Source of the DNA: Nilaparvata lugens
Lineage: Eukaryota; Arthropoda; Insecta; Hemiptera; Delphacidae
DNA length: 64,000 bases
Assembly (NCBI RefSeq): GCF_014356525.2
Contig: NC_052506.1
Location: 32,875,774 to 32,939,773, forward strand
Reading direction: 5' to 3'
Shown: piece after piece, positions 1 through 10,912 of the stretch
How the letters are laid out: each line of letters begins with the position of its first letter
How positions within the stretch are numbered: position 1 is the stretch's first letter
Translations under genes and position numbers: made by a program
The notes under the pieces: model-generated
Seen by the model: the letters and a program-made list of their open reading frames with translations, nothing else
Told to the model about the DNA's origin: nothing
Database searches by the model: none

Positions 1-311
1 GATACAGTTTTCCCAATGACAAAATGGTGTCTCTAATTGAAAAAAATCACGGACTTGTACAAGGTTTGCTTGGTAAATACTGAGTAAACCTTCTTATACC
101 ATCTATTTTCAATTTGAAACACATATTTATACCTTCGTTTTCCAGCAATCTATCATTTTGTTGTTTCTTAAATAAGTCATAGAAAAATCCAAATGATTTA
201 TAAATACTATCCTAAGTACCTAATTAAATTATGACAAATGAACTATATATGCGTTTCCATGTATACGTAGATGCGAAGCTCTATTGAACAGCAGCTTATT
301 GAGGCACTATT

Positions 312-614
312 GTGCGTAATGCTGAACTTGAATCATTATTAATAGAAGACCGTAGTATAGTATGCTTCATAAAGGCACAGAGACTAAGATGGTTCGGACA
401 TATTTATTGGATGGATGAAACCAGAATGTCAAAAATAGTGCTTAAAGAGAAGCTTCACTCGAGAAGAAAACAAGGTAGACCAAGAATAAGATGGGAAGAT
501 GAGATAAGCGATGATTCGATAAAGATGGGTTATATAGAATGGACAGGATTTATAGAGGATAGAAATGCTTGGAGGAATGTTCTGGAGGAGGCCAAAGCCA
601 ACAATGGGCTGTAG
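312..614 (+). pseudogene. LINE ORF2 C-terminal fragment
   Basis: A 100-codon open stretch in the intron upstream of the first visible POMT1 exon. It shows the tail typical of insect endonuclease-reverse transcriptase ORFs: RLRWFGHIYWMDETRMSK, then RRKQGRPRIRWEDE, W....DRNAWR and EEAKANNGL stop. Only this C-terminal part of the element is present, as expected for a 5'-truncated non-LTR retrotransposon. The open frame begins at a GTG and has no real start. The same tail, more decayed, occurs at 57.6-58.5 kb. Confidence 0.85.
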
Positions 615-789
615 AGCTATAGGGAAAAAATTGTCAGTCATGATTAGTCTATATTATAATGTACCTTGCTATTGTCAACATTCATCTAATATAATCTTAC
701 AACACACAAAAATTGAAAAAATGTTCTTCGAGTTTGTTCTTTCCTTTTAAAATTTTTGTATTAATAAAAATGATTGTAATGTTTTTCAG

Positions 790-903
790 GAAGTGAGCTG
801 CTACATTGATTACAATGTATCGATGCCTGCGCAGAACCTGTGGCGAGTCGACATCACAAACAGGGACCAAGTGGGTGACGACTGGCATGCTATTCAATCT
901 CAG
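790..903 (+). CDS. POMT1: POMT1 exon (first visible; MIR region); gene entry
   Basis: First of six in-window exons of a protein O-mannosyltransferase 1 gene. The enzyme family sits in the ER membrane and, together with POMT2, transfers mannose from dolichyl-phosphate mannose to Ser/Thr of proteins such as dystroglycan. The exon follows a tttttcag acceptor and reads [18 protein letters not shown], like the MIR (beta-trefoil) region of animal POMT1. The six exons join in phase into 323 codons plus stop. The N-terminal catalytic and membrane half must lie upstream of position 1. The donor is the weak GTTCGT, and the 9-mer caggttcgt occurs at both ends of the following intron. POMT1 is preferred over POMT2 because the C-terminus ends in the LRWKDTWD..I pattern seen in POMT1. 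Confidence 0.9.
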
Positions 904-1657
904 GTTCGTAATTTATTCAGGTAGCAAAACTCAACATAGCACTGTCCAATTCAAACAATTACACTAAAAATAATTACAATGTTAGGTCCTGCTAAATTCG
1001 TAGTTTTCAGCAGGTGCTAGTACATTATTACATTACATTGTCATTGTGCAGTGCTAAACAAAAGCTTAAAATGTCATTCTTCAGTGCTAAACTGAAGTTT
1101 AAATGCAAGATTGCAAAAATAATACAGCAAATAGTACTTTAGTTACAAATTATATTCAAGAAATAAACAGAAAGAAATAATATAGCCGAGAAAGCAAAAG
1201 AAATGAAAAAAAATTATTGTTTAAAGTAAAATTAATACTGAGGTTCATGTAGACCTTTATTCCCCCCACCCCCTCCAAAAAATCAAACAATTTATTATTT
1301 GTGAGCTTATCGAGTTCTTAGTTAGGATTAGACTCAAGGGTTTTGGCGTTAGTATTGTCAATTTAGTCGACGATAACACTACCCACCGCTTCGACCAATC
1401 TACTTCAATTTTTGAACTCAAATTCTTCTAACCATTCTGCTGATAAATTTCTTCGACCAACGAAATTGTTTTACTCTTCAGTCTTTTCTGAAGATAACTG
1501 TATATCATTAAAGAGCAGATGAAAGAATACATTTAAAATAAAAAGAAGATCTCCACAACACCTTGAAAACCTGAATATTTGGGTCTTTTTCTCGTTTGCT
1601 TTTGCAGTAGGCATATAATTTGCGCAAATAATATGATGGCTTGCATTTGATGTGCAG

Positions 1658-1811
1658 GTTCGTCTGTTGCACGTGGATTCGAACCAAGCATTGAAGTTCA
1701 GTGGACGTCAGCTGCCCGACTGGGGCTTCAATCAGCACGAGATTGTCACCGACCGCATCATCAATCAGGACGATTGTATTTGGAATGTCGAAGAGCACCG
1801 CTATACAAAAA
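1658..1811 (+). CDS. POMT1: POMT1 exon 2 in window (end of MIR region)
   Basis: Acceptor tgtgcag, then a phase-0 start reading VRLLHVDSNQALKFSG, continuing through LPDWGFNQHEIV and ending WNVEEHRYTK plus one base. These are hallmark MIR motifs of POMT1. The donor is a|gtattc; the codon split across the junction gives Ser with the first two bases of the next exon. The end of this exon marks the move from the lumenal MIR domain to the acidic linker before the last membrane helices. Confidence 0.92.
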
Positions 1812-1860
1812 GTATTCACATATTTTATCTTTATAGTATAAAAGGATTATTAAGAACGTA

Positions 1861-2922
1861 GTCCAGTCAATATAGACATAAAAGAGGGGATGTGCTTGCA
1901 ATTTATATTGTGGTTCTGATTTTTAATATATAATTTGGGTACATAAGAGAAGTACAGAACCAATTTCTTCATGCAAAATTTCCATGTGCTAGATACAGGG
2001 TGGCCCAAAAACCACGTATTTTCGGCTCATTTTCCAGTTTTCAGCTATTTCTGCCAAATCTCGTAATCGGACAGAAAAGTTCTCTCGCCTTTTTTTAGAT
2101 TGTAAAATTCTTAATAAAATGAGATCACTCGGAACTCTCTATCACCAATGAGTACTGAGTTATGATTTTTCAAAAATGAGTGAAATTTGAAGAAAAAAAT
2201 CAATTTTGATGAATTTTAGTTTTTGATCAACAATATCTTCCGATTGTTACCATTTAGATGTTCAATTCAAAATCCCTCTGGGCGTATTTTTGTGCTCTAC
2301 AATCTGAGATCAGGTAGAGCGCTCTATCTCATATAGAGATAGGATCAAAATTTCAAAAACTTATAACTTTTGACACAATGAATCAGTTGCCTTCGTACTA
2401 CACTTCGTTCTTCTCGTCTCGTCAAGGCGGTCCAAATCATGCATCATAAGTCGAATTCGGTCGAAAAATGGGAAATTTATTGTTAAGTGTGCTTAAGCCC
2501 ATATTCCAATATACAACAAATATATCGGAAGATATTGTTGATCAAAAACTAAAATTCATCAAAATTGATTTTTCTTCAAATTTCACTCATTTTTGAAAAA
2601 TTATAACTCAGTACTCATTGGAGATAGAGAGTTCCGAATGATCTCATTTTATTCAGAATTTTATTATCTAAGAAAAATGCAAGAGCAAATTTTTCTGTCC
2701 GATTACGAGATTTGGCAGTAATAGGTGAAAACTGGAAAATGAGCCGAAAATAGGAGGTTTTTGGGCCACTCTGTATCTAGCACAAGGAAATTTTGCATGA
2801 AGAAATTGGTTCTGGACTTTTCTTATGAACCCAAATAATATATTAAAAAATCAGAACTACAATATACGTGAAATATCGTAAATATCATAAATTGCATGCA
2901 CCAATGTATATAGTGACTGGAC
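1861..2922. mobile_element. Long fold-back element with TA target duplication
   Basis: Two inverted arms of about 380-395 bp (1861-2240 and 2527-2922) around a centre of about 290 bp. The ends are gtccagtca and tgactggac, flanked by TA on both sides (1859-1860 and 2923-2924). Landmarks such as atctcgtaatcggacag on the left recur inverted on the right (ctgtccgattacgagat). No coding capacity. The TA duplication suggests mobilisation by a Tc1/mariner-type transposase (inference). It lies wholly in a POMT1 intron. Confidence 0.8.
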
Positions 2923-2948
2923 TAACGATGCTGATCTGAGCACTAAAC

Positions 2949-3032
2949 TTGGCTGAGTTCGACTTTGCCTAGCAACCAATAAGAACAATTATTTTATTAT
3001 TTGGTTGCTAGGCAACAAAGTCGTGCTAAGCC
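2949..3032. repeat. Short hairpin (MITE-like)
   Basis: An imperfect inverted repeat of about 84 bp. The left arm contains cgactttgcctagcaacc; the right arm contains ggttgctaggcaacaaagtcg. It starts 26 bp after the fold-back element in the same POMT1 intron. No coding capacity. Confidence 0.6.
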
Positions 3033-3639
3033 ATATTTTTAAACATTGTTCATAGATACAGAACTTGATATTGTGGCAAATTCCTTTAATTTATTCCAAT
3101 ATAAAGTGCAAAATAATAAGAGCCAAATCTTTGCTAAAGATTTTTTGTAGTCTGTCGGAAAACGTAGCAAGGCGTAGTTACCGCTATTGCGATAGGCCTA
3201 CCATAGACAATGCGACATGAGCAACTTCTTCAACAATAGGTTCGCGATTCCTCCACTGAGCTCTAGATTGGTGAGCTTTGTTTTTCAACCACAATGACAA
3301 AATATACTTCAAGAAAAGCATAATAGTTTTGAGCCCAAATCTTCTGCTTTTCTTATTCTACATTCATTAATTTACAAATCATTATAAAAAGAAAAATATA
3401 TGTGTTTTAATTTGAGATACTCAAGTAAATAAATTTGCATTTCATCTTTGCATGAATCACAGCAATAATCTTGTTTTATAATAGTATAAGCACTTATGTT
3501 ATAATTAATTATTGTCCATTCCTGAAAATATTGAGTCCTAATCTAGCTAAGTTTCTAATTTAAGTTGTCAAATTTGAAACTAGTACAATATACAGGATGG
3601 GTGAAAAGTTTGAGAACGGCTTAATATCTCATATACAAA

Positions 3640-3875
3640 GGTAATTTGATGGTAGGTGTGATTGGGGATCCTACTCAAATTGATAATACTACTTTACTAT
3701 GACTTCAAAAATCTGGTCCGCCATCTTGGATGCAACTTTATTTTTTAAATGGGAAGGTTGTCATCCGATACATGATTTCGATACGAAATTTCAAGAAAAA
3801 ATGAATGGTGAAAACCGCACATCGATATCTCAAACCGTTGAGAAGATATTCACATTATTAATCAATATTTTAACA
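3640..3875 (-). repeat. Dispersed repeat shared with 33.5-33.7 kb
   Basis: Shares ordered motifs with 33500-33715: attggg.atcc, ccgccat.ttg, a run of T with aaat, and gaaaaccgcacatcgata followed by tctcaaacc. The copy near 33.7 kb is bounded by a Helitron-like 5' end in - orientation, so this copy is placed on the - strand by inference. An 85%-like visual match over short blocks only; no alignment was run. Confidence 0.5.
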
Positions 3876-3926
3876 ACAATTATCAAATAAATAAATTTCT
3901 ATTTTTTTATTTCCCCCCCCCCCCAG

Positions 3927-4144
3927 GTGATGATGAAAAGGAAAGAGAAAGAGATCTTTTGAATGCCGAAATGATACCACTAGCAGCCACAAAACTATCT
4001 TTTTGGGAGAAATTCCTGGAACTGCAGTACAAAATGGTGTTCATTGTGAAAGAGAATGTTCAAAATCACATGTACAGCAGTGACCCCATTGAATGGCCCA
4101 CACTCACCAGGGGCATTGCCTACTGGGTTAGCTCCGAAGACAAT
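3927..4144 (+). CDS. POMT1: POMT1 exon 3 in window (linker and amphipathic segment)
   Basis: It starts after a run of 12 C residues and ag (3913-3926) and continues the split Ser codon. It encodes a charged stretch (DDEKERERD), then LSFWEKFLELQYKM and an SSDPIEWPTLTRGIAYWV motif conserved in POMT1. It ends at phase 0 on a canonical gtaagt donor (4145). The intron that follows is almost 9 kb and contains the nested LTR element. Confidence 0.92.
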
Positions 4145-4269
4145 GTAAGTATAATATACTCAGCAAAAACAATGTTGAAACATTTTCATCCTGATTGCTA
4201 TAAATCGTCCGAATGAAAGCTATGGCTAAATTCTTAGAATTAATAATTCAAAAATTATTTTCGAATAAT

Positions 4270-4302
4270 GCTGAGGGTTCTGGGTTCGATTCCCGACCTG
4301 AA
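4270..4302 (+). repeat. tRNA-derived SINE fragment (B box)
   Basis: Contains ctgggttcgattcccgacc, a good pol III B box (GGTTCGATTCC). The A box is missing, so this is a fragment of a tRNA-derived SINE rather than a tRNA gene. Confidence 0.5.
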
Positions 4303-4549
4303 AACTTTGTGTAATAAGGTTGATCGATTACATAAGCTTTTTAATTTATTCTTCTCGTCATTTATAGTCTTTCCGTTGTTCACATTTTTTCTGGAAATAT
4401 TCACAGCCTCTTCGAATTATTGATAAATTTGCTAGTTGTAGCCGATCATTTTATTACTATACATTTAATAGCATTGCAGTATCTATGGTTCTTTTCAACC
4501 TTTGTAAGGTTTATTCTAGGTAAAAAATCTGGTGTGGCGCACTCACACA

Positions 4550-5178
4550 ACTTTCCTTGCCGTTATGAAAATTTATCACCTGACGCTAGTGTTCTCGCGC
4601 ATCTCAAATCTACTGTTCAAAGATATGAGACAGCTGGTGATAGGACAATAACGCTAGAGACACACGAGGTCTGCTATCTCTTCGTAGTGAATGATTTAAT
4701 AGAACCAACAGTTGCCATTTAATAATCACATTTTCTCGAATTTCAAGCTTATTTTCAATTTTAGGTGAAAATATTACGGGACATCAATTGCAGAGATTTT
4801 CATGCTCAATCTTTTCCACTTGAAATTTTTTTTTAAATTGTATATGAAGGCTGCTATTTGAGAATCTAAAATCAAACTTTGCATAGATGGGGCGGAGCTC
4901 CTGAAACTTTTACAGATATAGGACTTGTTGCAGTTGATAGAGCTTATCAATGACTATTTCAGGTATGAATTAATCAAAATCGTTGGAGCCGTTTTCGAGA
5001 AAATCGCGGAAAACCCTGTTTTTGACAACATTTTCGCCATTTTAACCGCTATCTTGGATTGCATTTGATCGAAATTGTTCGTGTCGGATTCTTATGGTGT
5101 AAGGACTATACGTTCTAAATTTCAAGTCATTCCGTTAACTGGGAGATGAGATATCGTGTACACAGACGCACATACACT

Positions 5179-5213
<35 letters not shown>
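4550..5213 (+). repeat. Left half of split short interspersed repeat
   Basis: Starts with actttccttgcc, whose reverse complement ggcaaggaaagt ends the right half at 12699. It continues through atatcgtgtacacagacgca into a (CA)n tract of about 30 bp at 5180-5213, where the LTR element begins. Left and right halves were one element with an internal CA-type microsatellite before the insertion (inference). I recall similar sequence as abundant in planthopper introns. The true left end may be up to about 35 bp further left. Confidence 0.6.
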
Positions 5214-5216
<3 letters not shown>

Positions 5217-6345
5217 TTTAATTTTATAGTCTTCCCGTTTAACGTAATTTTTTGTCATTTTCTGTGTTTTTCGAACCTCTGTGTCTAATTTAAATATTAA
5301 AACCGCGTGGAAAAATTCCCATTGGTGGACTTTTTCTTATTAGGCACAGGATTGGTTCTTGCCCAAATCACGTGGTTCTTCTTCTCAGAAGAAGACCAGG
5401 TGATTTCCGCTTTTTGGGAAGAAGAGACACTTGCCTTCTGAGAATCGAATTATCAGGACCCGTTTAATTTGTCCTATTAAAATTAATGTTTAAATGGTTT
5501 CTCTTCTTGTTAAATGTAATATATCCAGTGTGTTAAATGTGTAGCTCCTCTGTAGTCTTGTGCTCTTAAATTAAATTGGAAGGCAAGTTCAATTTGTATA
5601 AGCTTATTCCTGAGGAAGAATTGTGAAACTAAATCCTGGGTGACGCCATTCCACGCCAGATCTTCAAGTGAAATAAAATTATTAAGTGAATTGGGGCCCC
5701 ACGATCGAGTTGGTGAGCGAAAAATACTTATTCTATCCAATCAGTGAATTGAGAAAGCTACAATTTTCTATCAATTAATTATTGTGAAAGAGTGCAGGAC
5801 TATATCCTCCTATAATACCGTGTAACCCCTATTAAAATCCTAATTGCACTATATTACCAAGAACATTCATTTTATTATCTCATATCAAGAACATTTATTA
5901 CCAATTTTGAAAACTCTATTATTCCAATTGTCAATTATTTAATTAATTATTATTATTTGATTCTTAACGATTATAATTCATCAATAAATTTGCATAATTG
6001 TTAACCAGTTTCAGTAATTTCTCTAATTAGATCCTGCTCAGTTCGGTCTATAATTACCATATTGGTTTTTCTCTGTAGGAATTATTTCAGGTATTGGAAT
6101 ATCAATATTGAATTTACTTGTTATTCATAAGAAATAAATTACATTCGCTGTGCTCGGGTTTGAATTGCCTGGAGATATTGGTAGGCTATCACACCTGATT
6201 CTCAGGCGGTTTATATCAGAGTACGGCGGAAATATTATTTCTTGTGGAATTGTAGGATATTCTGGACGGGTGTAGGCAGCTCTGCCGGCTGATTTTTTAT
6301 CCGAATTACAGGTGTTAAGCGTCCAGAGGCTCTTGCGAATCCACA
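5214..6345 (+). repeat. 5' LTR
   Basis: Begins tgctttaattttatag and ends gcgaatccaca (TG...CA). It matches 10913-12046 except for two single-base gaps near 5901 and 5930 (tcaattttg versus tcaaattttg type, and caattgtc versus caatttgtc). It may lack its outer U3: see the finding on the candidate polypurine tract at 10526. Confidence 0.85.
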
Positions 6346-6349
6346 AGAT

Positions 6350-6363
6350 TGGCGCCCGAACAC
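6350..6363 (+). other. Primer-binding site, tRNA-Lys-like
   Basis: tggcgcccgaacac, four bases after the 5' LTR end. Its first 12 bases equal the widely known tRNA-Lys primer-binding sequence of retroelements. This fixes the + orientation of the element. Confidence 0.8.
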
Positions 6364-6942
6364 AAGACGGTGAAGGAGAGGGAGCTTATTTCATCTTAAT
6401 AATCATAAATTTATTTCAGAGATCGACTTATCTATGCTTGAGAGGGAGCAGAAATATAAATATTTCTTTTCAGTGGAGTCGTGGGTCGCCTAGCCATCAA
6501 TACTCTGTTTAATATTGTTGTTCAATTTTATTTCTTAATAATTATTGATCGAATTGAGCAGGTATTTTTTGTTGCACTAATGGGGGCTACACGGTGTTAC
6601 TCTGATGTATTAATCCCTGAAATGAACAAGCTTGAGGTAGTCGATTTATTTATTAATTTGTGATTGTTCATACACTGGATATTATTTTGATTGTGTTGAA
6701 TTTTATGTTGATCATTACGGTATATTATATTGTAGAGTATTATTGTATTCTAAAACGTATTATTGTCGCGATTTTGTCTTGCTTTGAAGTTGTGGGAATT
6801 AGTCAGCGGTATTAATTCTTCAGAACTACAAGATAATTTGCACTGACCTGATTCTGTTATTCCAATTTGTGCGCACCACTATCATTCACTCACTATTTTT
6901 CACTTATTGGATTTCGTCTACACTTCACTTTTTGGGAGAATC

Positions 6943-8718
6943 ATGGCAAACCCCGCCACGGAACTGGATGGGTCTACCACATTGTTTACACCGGCAGATC
7001 CTGTCTCACCCGAAACTCCTCCAAAACCGGCAACCAGCGCGACTTCAGTTGACTTTGAGCGCGGCATTCGAGAGCGTTTGTCATCGACTCGGCTAGAGGA
7101 AAGTCAGCCAATACTTAATTCGGTGCAATCATCACCAATCGCCAACGTCGATCGGCGCGAGGTAGATCGTCAAACGTCTTCCAATGATGTCGTTGCTGCT
7201 GAGTTGGAGACCAAACAGCCGCAGGGGCTGCCATATCTACCACCTGGGACGATCGAAACCATACTTGAAGTTTTCAAGACCACTGCTGCTGGAATAGAAA
7301 AGAAATTAGAAGAAACCGGCAATAGATTGGACAAGAAAATAGAAGAAACAAGTAATAGTTTGGACAAGAAAATAGAAGAAACCAGTAATAGATTGGACAA
7401 GAAAGTGGAAGAAATGACCGCAAACTTTTTGCAACTCAAAAGTAACGTTGAGGATTTACATCGAAAAATGGATGAAAAACAAATTGAAGCTAAGAATTAT
7501 ACAAATGAACAAATACAAACGGTGAGAAGTGAATTTGGTGAAAGAATTCTAAACCAACACCGGGAAAATACTGAAGCAAATGGTGAATTGGAGAGCAAGA
7601 TTACCCAGGCCAATGCTAAGCTAGCTCAGAATGATGTGAGGTTAGGTAAATTGGAGGCTCAGCAAACAAATCACACGGCCCAAATAAACCAGCTGAGAGC
7701 AGATGTCACACAGAATTCAGCTGAAACTTTAAATCCCGAAGTAATTAAGGGATTGAAAACTCAGCTAGATCAAACTAAAGCCGAGTGTCTACAAATAAAG
7801 AATAGTTTGGCTAACGTTTCTGGTGGTAATAATCATAATACTGGACAAATCTTGTCATCTTTACCAATATTTGATGATACTGAGTGCACCATTCAACCAC
7901 GGGCATTCATTCAGCATTTGCAGGCTATTGATTCCGTTACTACTATACCATGGATTACGTGGAGAATGCATCTTTTACTATGTCTACAGAAAGAACCACT
8001 GATACACTTCAGAAGTCGCATTACTGAATTCAACTCGTTAAAGGATTTTATTGACAACTTCTTAGCTACTTTTTGGTCTCCCGCAAGACAGAGAAATTTA
8101 TTGTCTCACATTATTACATGCAGATATGACAAGCAGAATACGGGGCTGTCCATGAGTGCCTTTTCAGCCCACATTCGCTATTTGAACAATCTGATGGATA
8201 ATCCAATCGAGAATGGAAATTTGATCGAAATATTAATTGGGAAGTTACCTTATTCCATTCAGACGGCATTAAGCTCGCAAAGTTTTGAATCCTATGACAA
8301 GTTTGAGGCTTGTTTGAGTCGAGTACAGAGTGTAGACGATAAATTTGGTTCACGGAATTTCAAAACAAACTATCAGAAGGATGAGAGATTAGGTGTTGTC
8401 GTGAATGAAGTTGAAACTCCTCATCGTAATTATAATCGAGGCAGTCAACCGAGTCGACCTCAAAATAATAGCCGTGGATTTGGAGATAATCATCGGAGAA
8501 ATTATAATGAGGGAAGTTCATTTATTCCAAATAAATCAGTCGACTCAACTACAACTCCAGAACAAAACATAAACAGAAGCGATGATGTCACTCAACCGCA
8601 GCCATCTTTATCAACAACCAGTTCGTCGCCCAACCAACAATCTCAGTCCAACAAAAAGCAGTTCCATTCTAATAATCAGAAGGGAAATAATTCTCAGCGT
8701 CGTAATAACAATAATTGA
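6943..8718 (+). CDS. gag: Retrotransposon Gag polyprotein
   Basis: An open frame of 591 codons from ATG 6943 (MANPATELDG); it is open upstream to 6907 but only from a TTG. The Gag protein would form the particle that packages the element RNA. Order: Pro/Thr-rich N-terminus; a coiled coil from roughly residue 110 with three to four tandem 11-residue units (KKIEETSN.LD, 33-bp DNA repeats at 7295-7413); a Ty3/gypsy-like retrotransposon gag capsid part with the W.SPARQRNLL block; and a basic Asn/Gln-rich tail (KGNNSQRRNNNN). There is no CCHC zinc knuckle, so RNA binding probably rests on the basic tail. It ends with TGA at 8716-8718, after which the same frame stays open to 9264. Confidence 0.85.
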   Translation: MANPATELDGSTTLFTPADPVSPETPPKPATSATSVDFERGIRERLSSTRLEESQPILNSVQSSPIANVDRREVDRQTSSNDVVAAELETKQPQGLPYLPPGTIETILEVFKTTAAGIEKKLEETGNRLDKKIEETSNSLDKKIEETSNRLDKKVEEMTANFLQLKSNVEDLHRKMDEKQIEAKNYTNEQIQTVRSEFGERILNQHRENTEANGELESKITQANAKLAQNDVRLGKLEAQQTNHTAQINQLRADVTQNSAETLNPEVIKGLKTQLDQTKAECLQIKNSLANVSGGNNHNTGQILSSLPIFDDTECTIQPRAFIQHLQAIDSVTTIPWITWRMHLLLCLQKEPLIHFRSRITEFNSLKDFIDNFLATFWSPARQRNLLSHIITCRYDKQNTGLSMSAFSAHIRYLNNLMDNPIENGNLIEILIGKLPYSIQTALSSQSFESYDKFEACLSRVQSVDDKFGSRNFKTNYQKDERLGVVVNEVETPHRNYNRGSQPSRPQNNSRGFGDNHRRNYNEGSSFIPNKSVDSTTTPEQNINRSDDVTQPQPSLSTTSSSPNQQSQSNKKQFHSNNQKGNNSQRRNNNN

Positions 8719-9264
8719 CAACCAGTTTCGACTGTCTCTGGCATCAATCATCATAAAAACGAGACAGTCAGAAAAAAAGTTATTCCGATCGTAGGAGTAA
8801 CCGACCGTGAGGTGCTGCAGTCTGGCGGAAAAAATTCACACTGCTCCCAACCACGCGACAGCGGCAAATCCAGTCATGAAGAGAAAAATCTGCCTGCTCG
8901 TATTGCGTCAGCTAGTAGTGACAGTTTGCGGGTTCTGCCCCACGAGGCTACTAGTAGTGATGGTTTGCGGGTTCTGCCTCCCGAAGCTGATAAAGCCCCG
9001 AACATTGACCACATCACACCAGCTGCTTCACATTGCTCCATGATGCTCCAGCTCCACATTGTTCCAGCTGCTCCACATCGGTCCAGCTGCTCCACATCGC
9101 ACCGGCTGCTCCACGATGCTCCGGCTCCACATCGGTCCAGCTGCTTCACATCGCACCAGCTGCTCCACATCGCATCGTTGGATCTTCACATTATCATCAC
9201 AGCACCCATAACTCAAAGCAAGTTGTTTATTTATTGTATTATATTGTTTATTATTGTAATATAA
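8719..9264 (+). other. In-frame open extension after gag TGA
   Basis: Immediately downstream of the gag stop and in the same frame, 181 sense codons follow before TAA at 9262-9264. The first part (QPVSTVSG...VRKKVIPIVGV) is not repetitive. The second half is built from degenerate repeats of a Cys/His/Ala/Pro-rich unit (cca gct gct cca cat and relatives, about 9015-9180). I recognise no domain. It could be a readthrough product, a relic of a deleted pol frame, or chance. Confidence 0.4.
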
Positions 9265-9416
9265 AGATTTGCTCACTGGCAAGTTAAGCCTACCCGCAAT
9301 TACAACTAAATTTGAAATTAATTCTAAAATATAAAGTAAAGTTATTTTGAATTATCCAGACAAAAAAAAAAAAAAATATATATAAAATAATTTGGAAAAA
9401 TTAGCTTATTACTTAC

Positions 9417-9455
<39 letters not shown>

Positions 9456-10912
9456 AGATAAATAGAAAAATAGTCTGCTATGATATTTATTAATAATTTT
9501 AGGTGTAGGATATTTTTGTGATTGAAAATCAACCATTAAATGGTCGTCATTATTATTAGTATTGTTTGTTTGAAATATTATTGTTGTTATCATTTGTGCT
9601 GTTGCATTATACATGCACTATTAACTATTAATTATCATTTGGTGATAAAATTATCTTGAATATTATATTTGTAGCATGAAAGCTCACTATAGATTAGAAT
9701 TCTTAATTTATATGTTATTATTGTTATTAACTAAATGAAATTATTGTAATCACATAAATGTGATTAGTATTTTTAAAAAAAAATATGATGCATCAGAAAT
9801 CTAAAACATGCATTCAGCAACTAATTTATAGGAAAATTTGAATATTATGTTACTTATTGTATTTTTGTATAGAAATGTTGAGAAATGAAGGGAATTTTGG
9901 AATCAAGCTTTAAAAATAAACAGGGTAGAAATTTTGATTGAACAAGTGGAGACTAGTTAAATGTATTGAATCACAGAGAGATATTATCAATCTTTGTAAG
10001 CTGGCATACTTGATGAAACTTGGTATAGTTATATTTTAACAGACCTGCAATATTGGATTAAAATTGTTATTAATGTTAAATTGTAAATTTTTGATAAAAA
10101 TTGTTAATTGTTGGCATGGCCCTTTGATATTGTTATTCTGGCATCTTCTATGCACTCTATGCAGGTCTATTTCACTCATGCACCTCTGCTCTTTATTCTG
10201 TGAGGAGTGATGGGGGGCTTGTGCACCCATCCTCTCACCGTAGGGATTTTTTGGATTCTGTGCATGTGGTATTATCCCACCTCTGTACTTCCTTTGTAAG
10301 TCTGACTGGGCAAAAATCCCGGGACCTTAGTTTGTGGTTTCTGGCACCACTGCTGCGGCACAAAGCCATGCATATTTGTTGTAACATCATGCTTTTTTGT
10401 GCAGATTGTTGCTTGGCTGTGAATTTTTTGTGATAGACCCTAAGTCGTAGTTTTAAGTTAGCATATGTCATTGTACCCTTCTTGATTGAAATTAGAAAGC
10501 CTTTAATTGCCTAAAACCTTTCTAATTTGGGGGCTTTATGTCAGGATACAAAGCCTATGCCAGCATATTTTCTAAAATTAATGTATAATTGAGGCATAAA
10601 TCAAATGTACTCACGTCAAATTATGTAAAACTCATTTAATTATAGTTTTATTAAATTCTTATAGTATTATTTCGTATAATTTACCAATTTATTGTCAGAG
10701 TCATTCGTCAACTGCCTACCAATGTTGTTTACTACCTTATTTTCAATAATTAGGTTAGAGTGAATTGCGCCAAAATTGATGACAAGCCTATCTGTCAGCT
10801 GTTGATACTGCCGGCTACTGTGCTACTGTGATATCTCTATATTGTCTGTTTTCATTTTAAAACTAACTCAAGCTTGTTCATTTCTGCAACCCCTGTTTAT
10901 TTTCTGTTCATC
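9265..10912 (+). other. Non-coding internal part of LTR element
   Basis: AT-rich stretch without a recognisable gene. It holds two A runs (9362-9375, and about 30 A at 9421-9450) and an unexplained more GC-rich segment at about 10190-10460. A G-run followed by TG occurs at 10528-10540 (gggggctttatgtcagg), a possible polypurine tract and LTR start. No pol domain is visible in any frame. Confidence 0.5.

Noticed and set aside
8807..9287. Several overlapping ORFs on both strands near 9 kb
   Set aside because: Repeats of gct.cca.cat units leave all frames open; only the frame continuous with gag is worth keeping.
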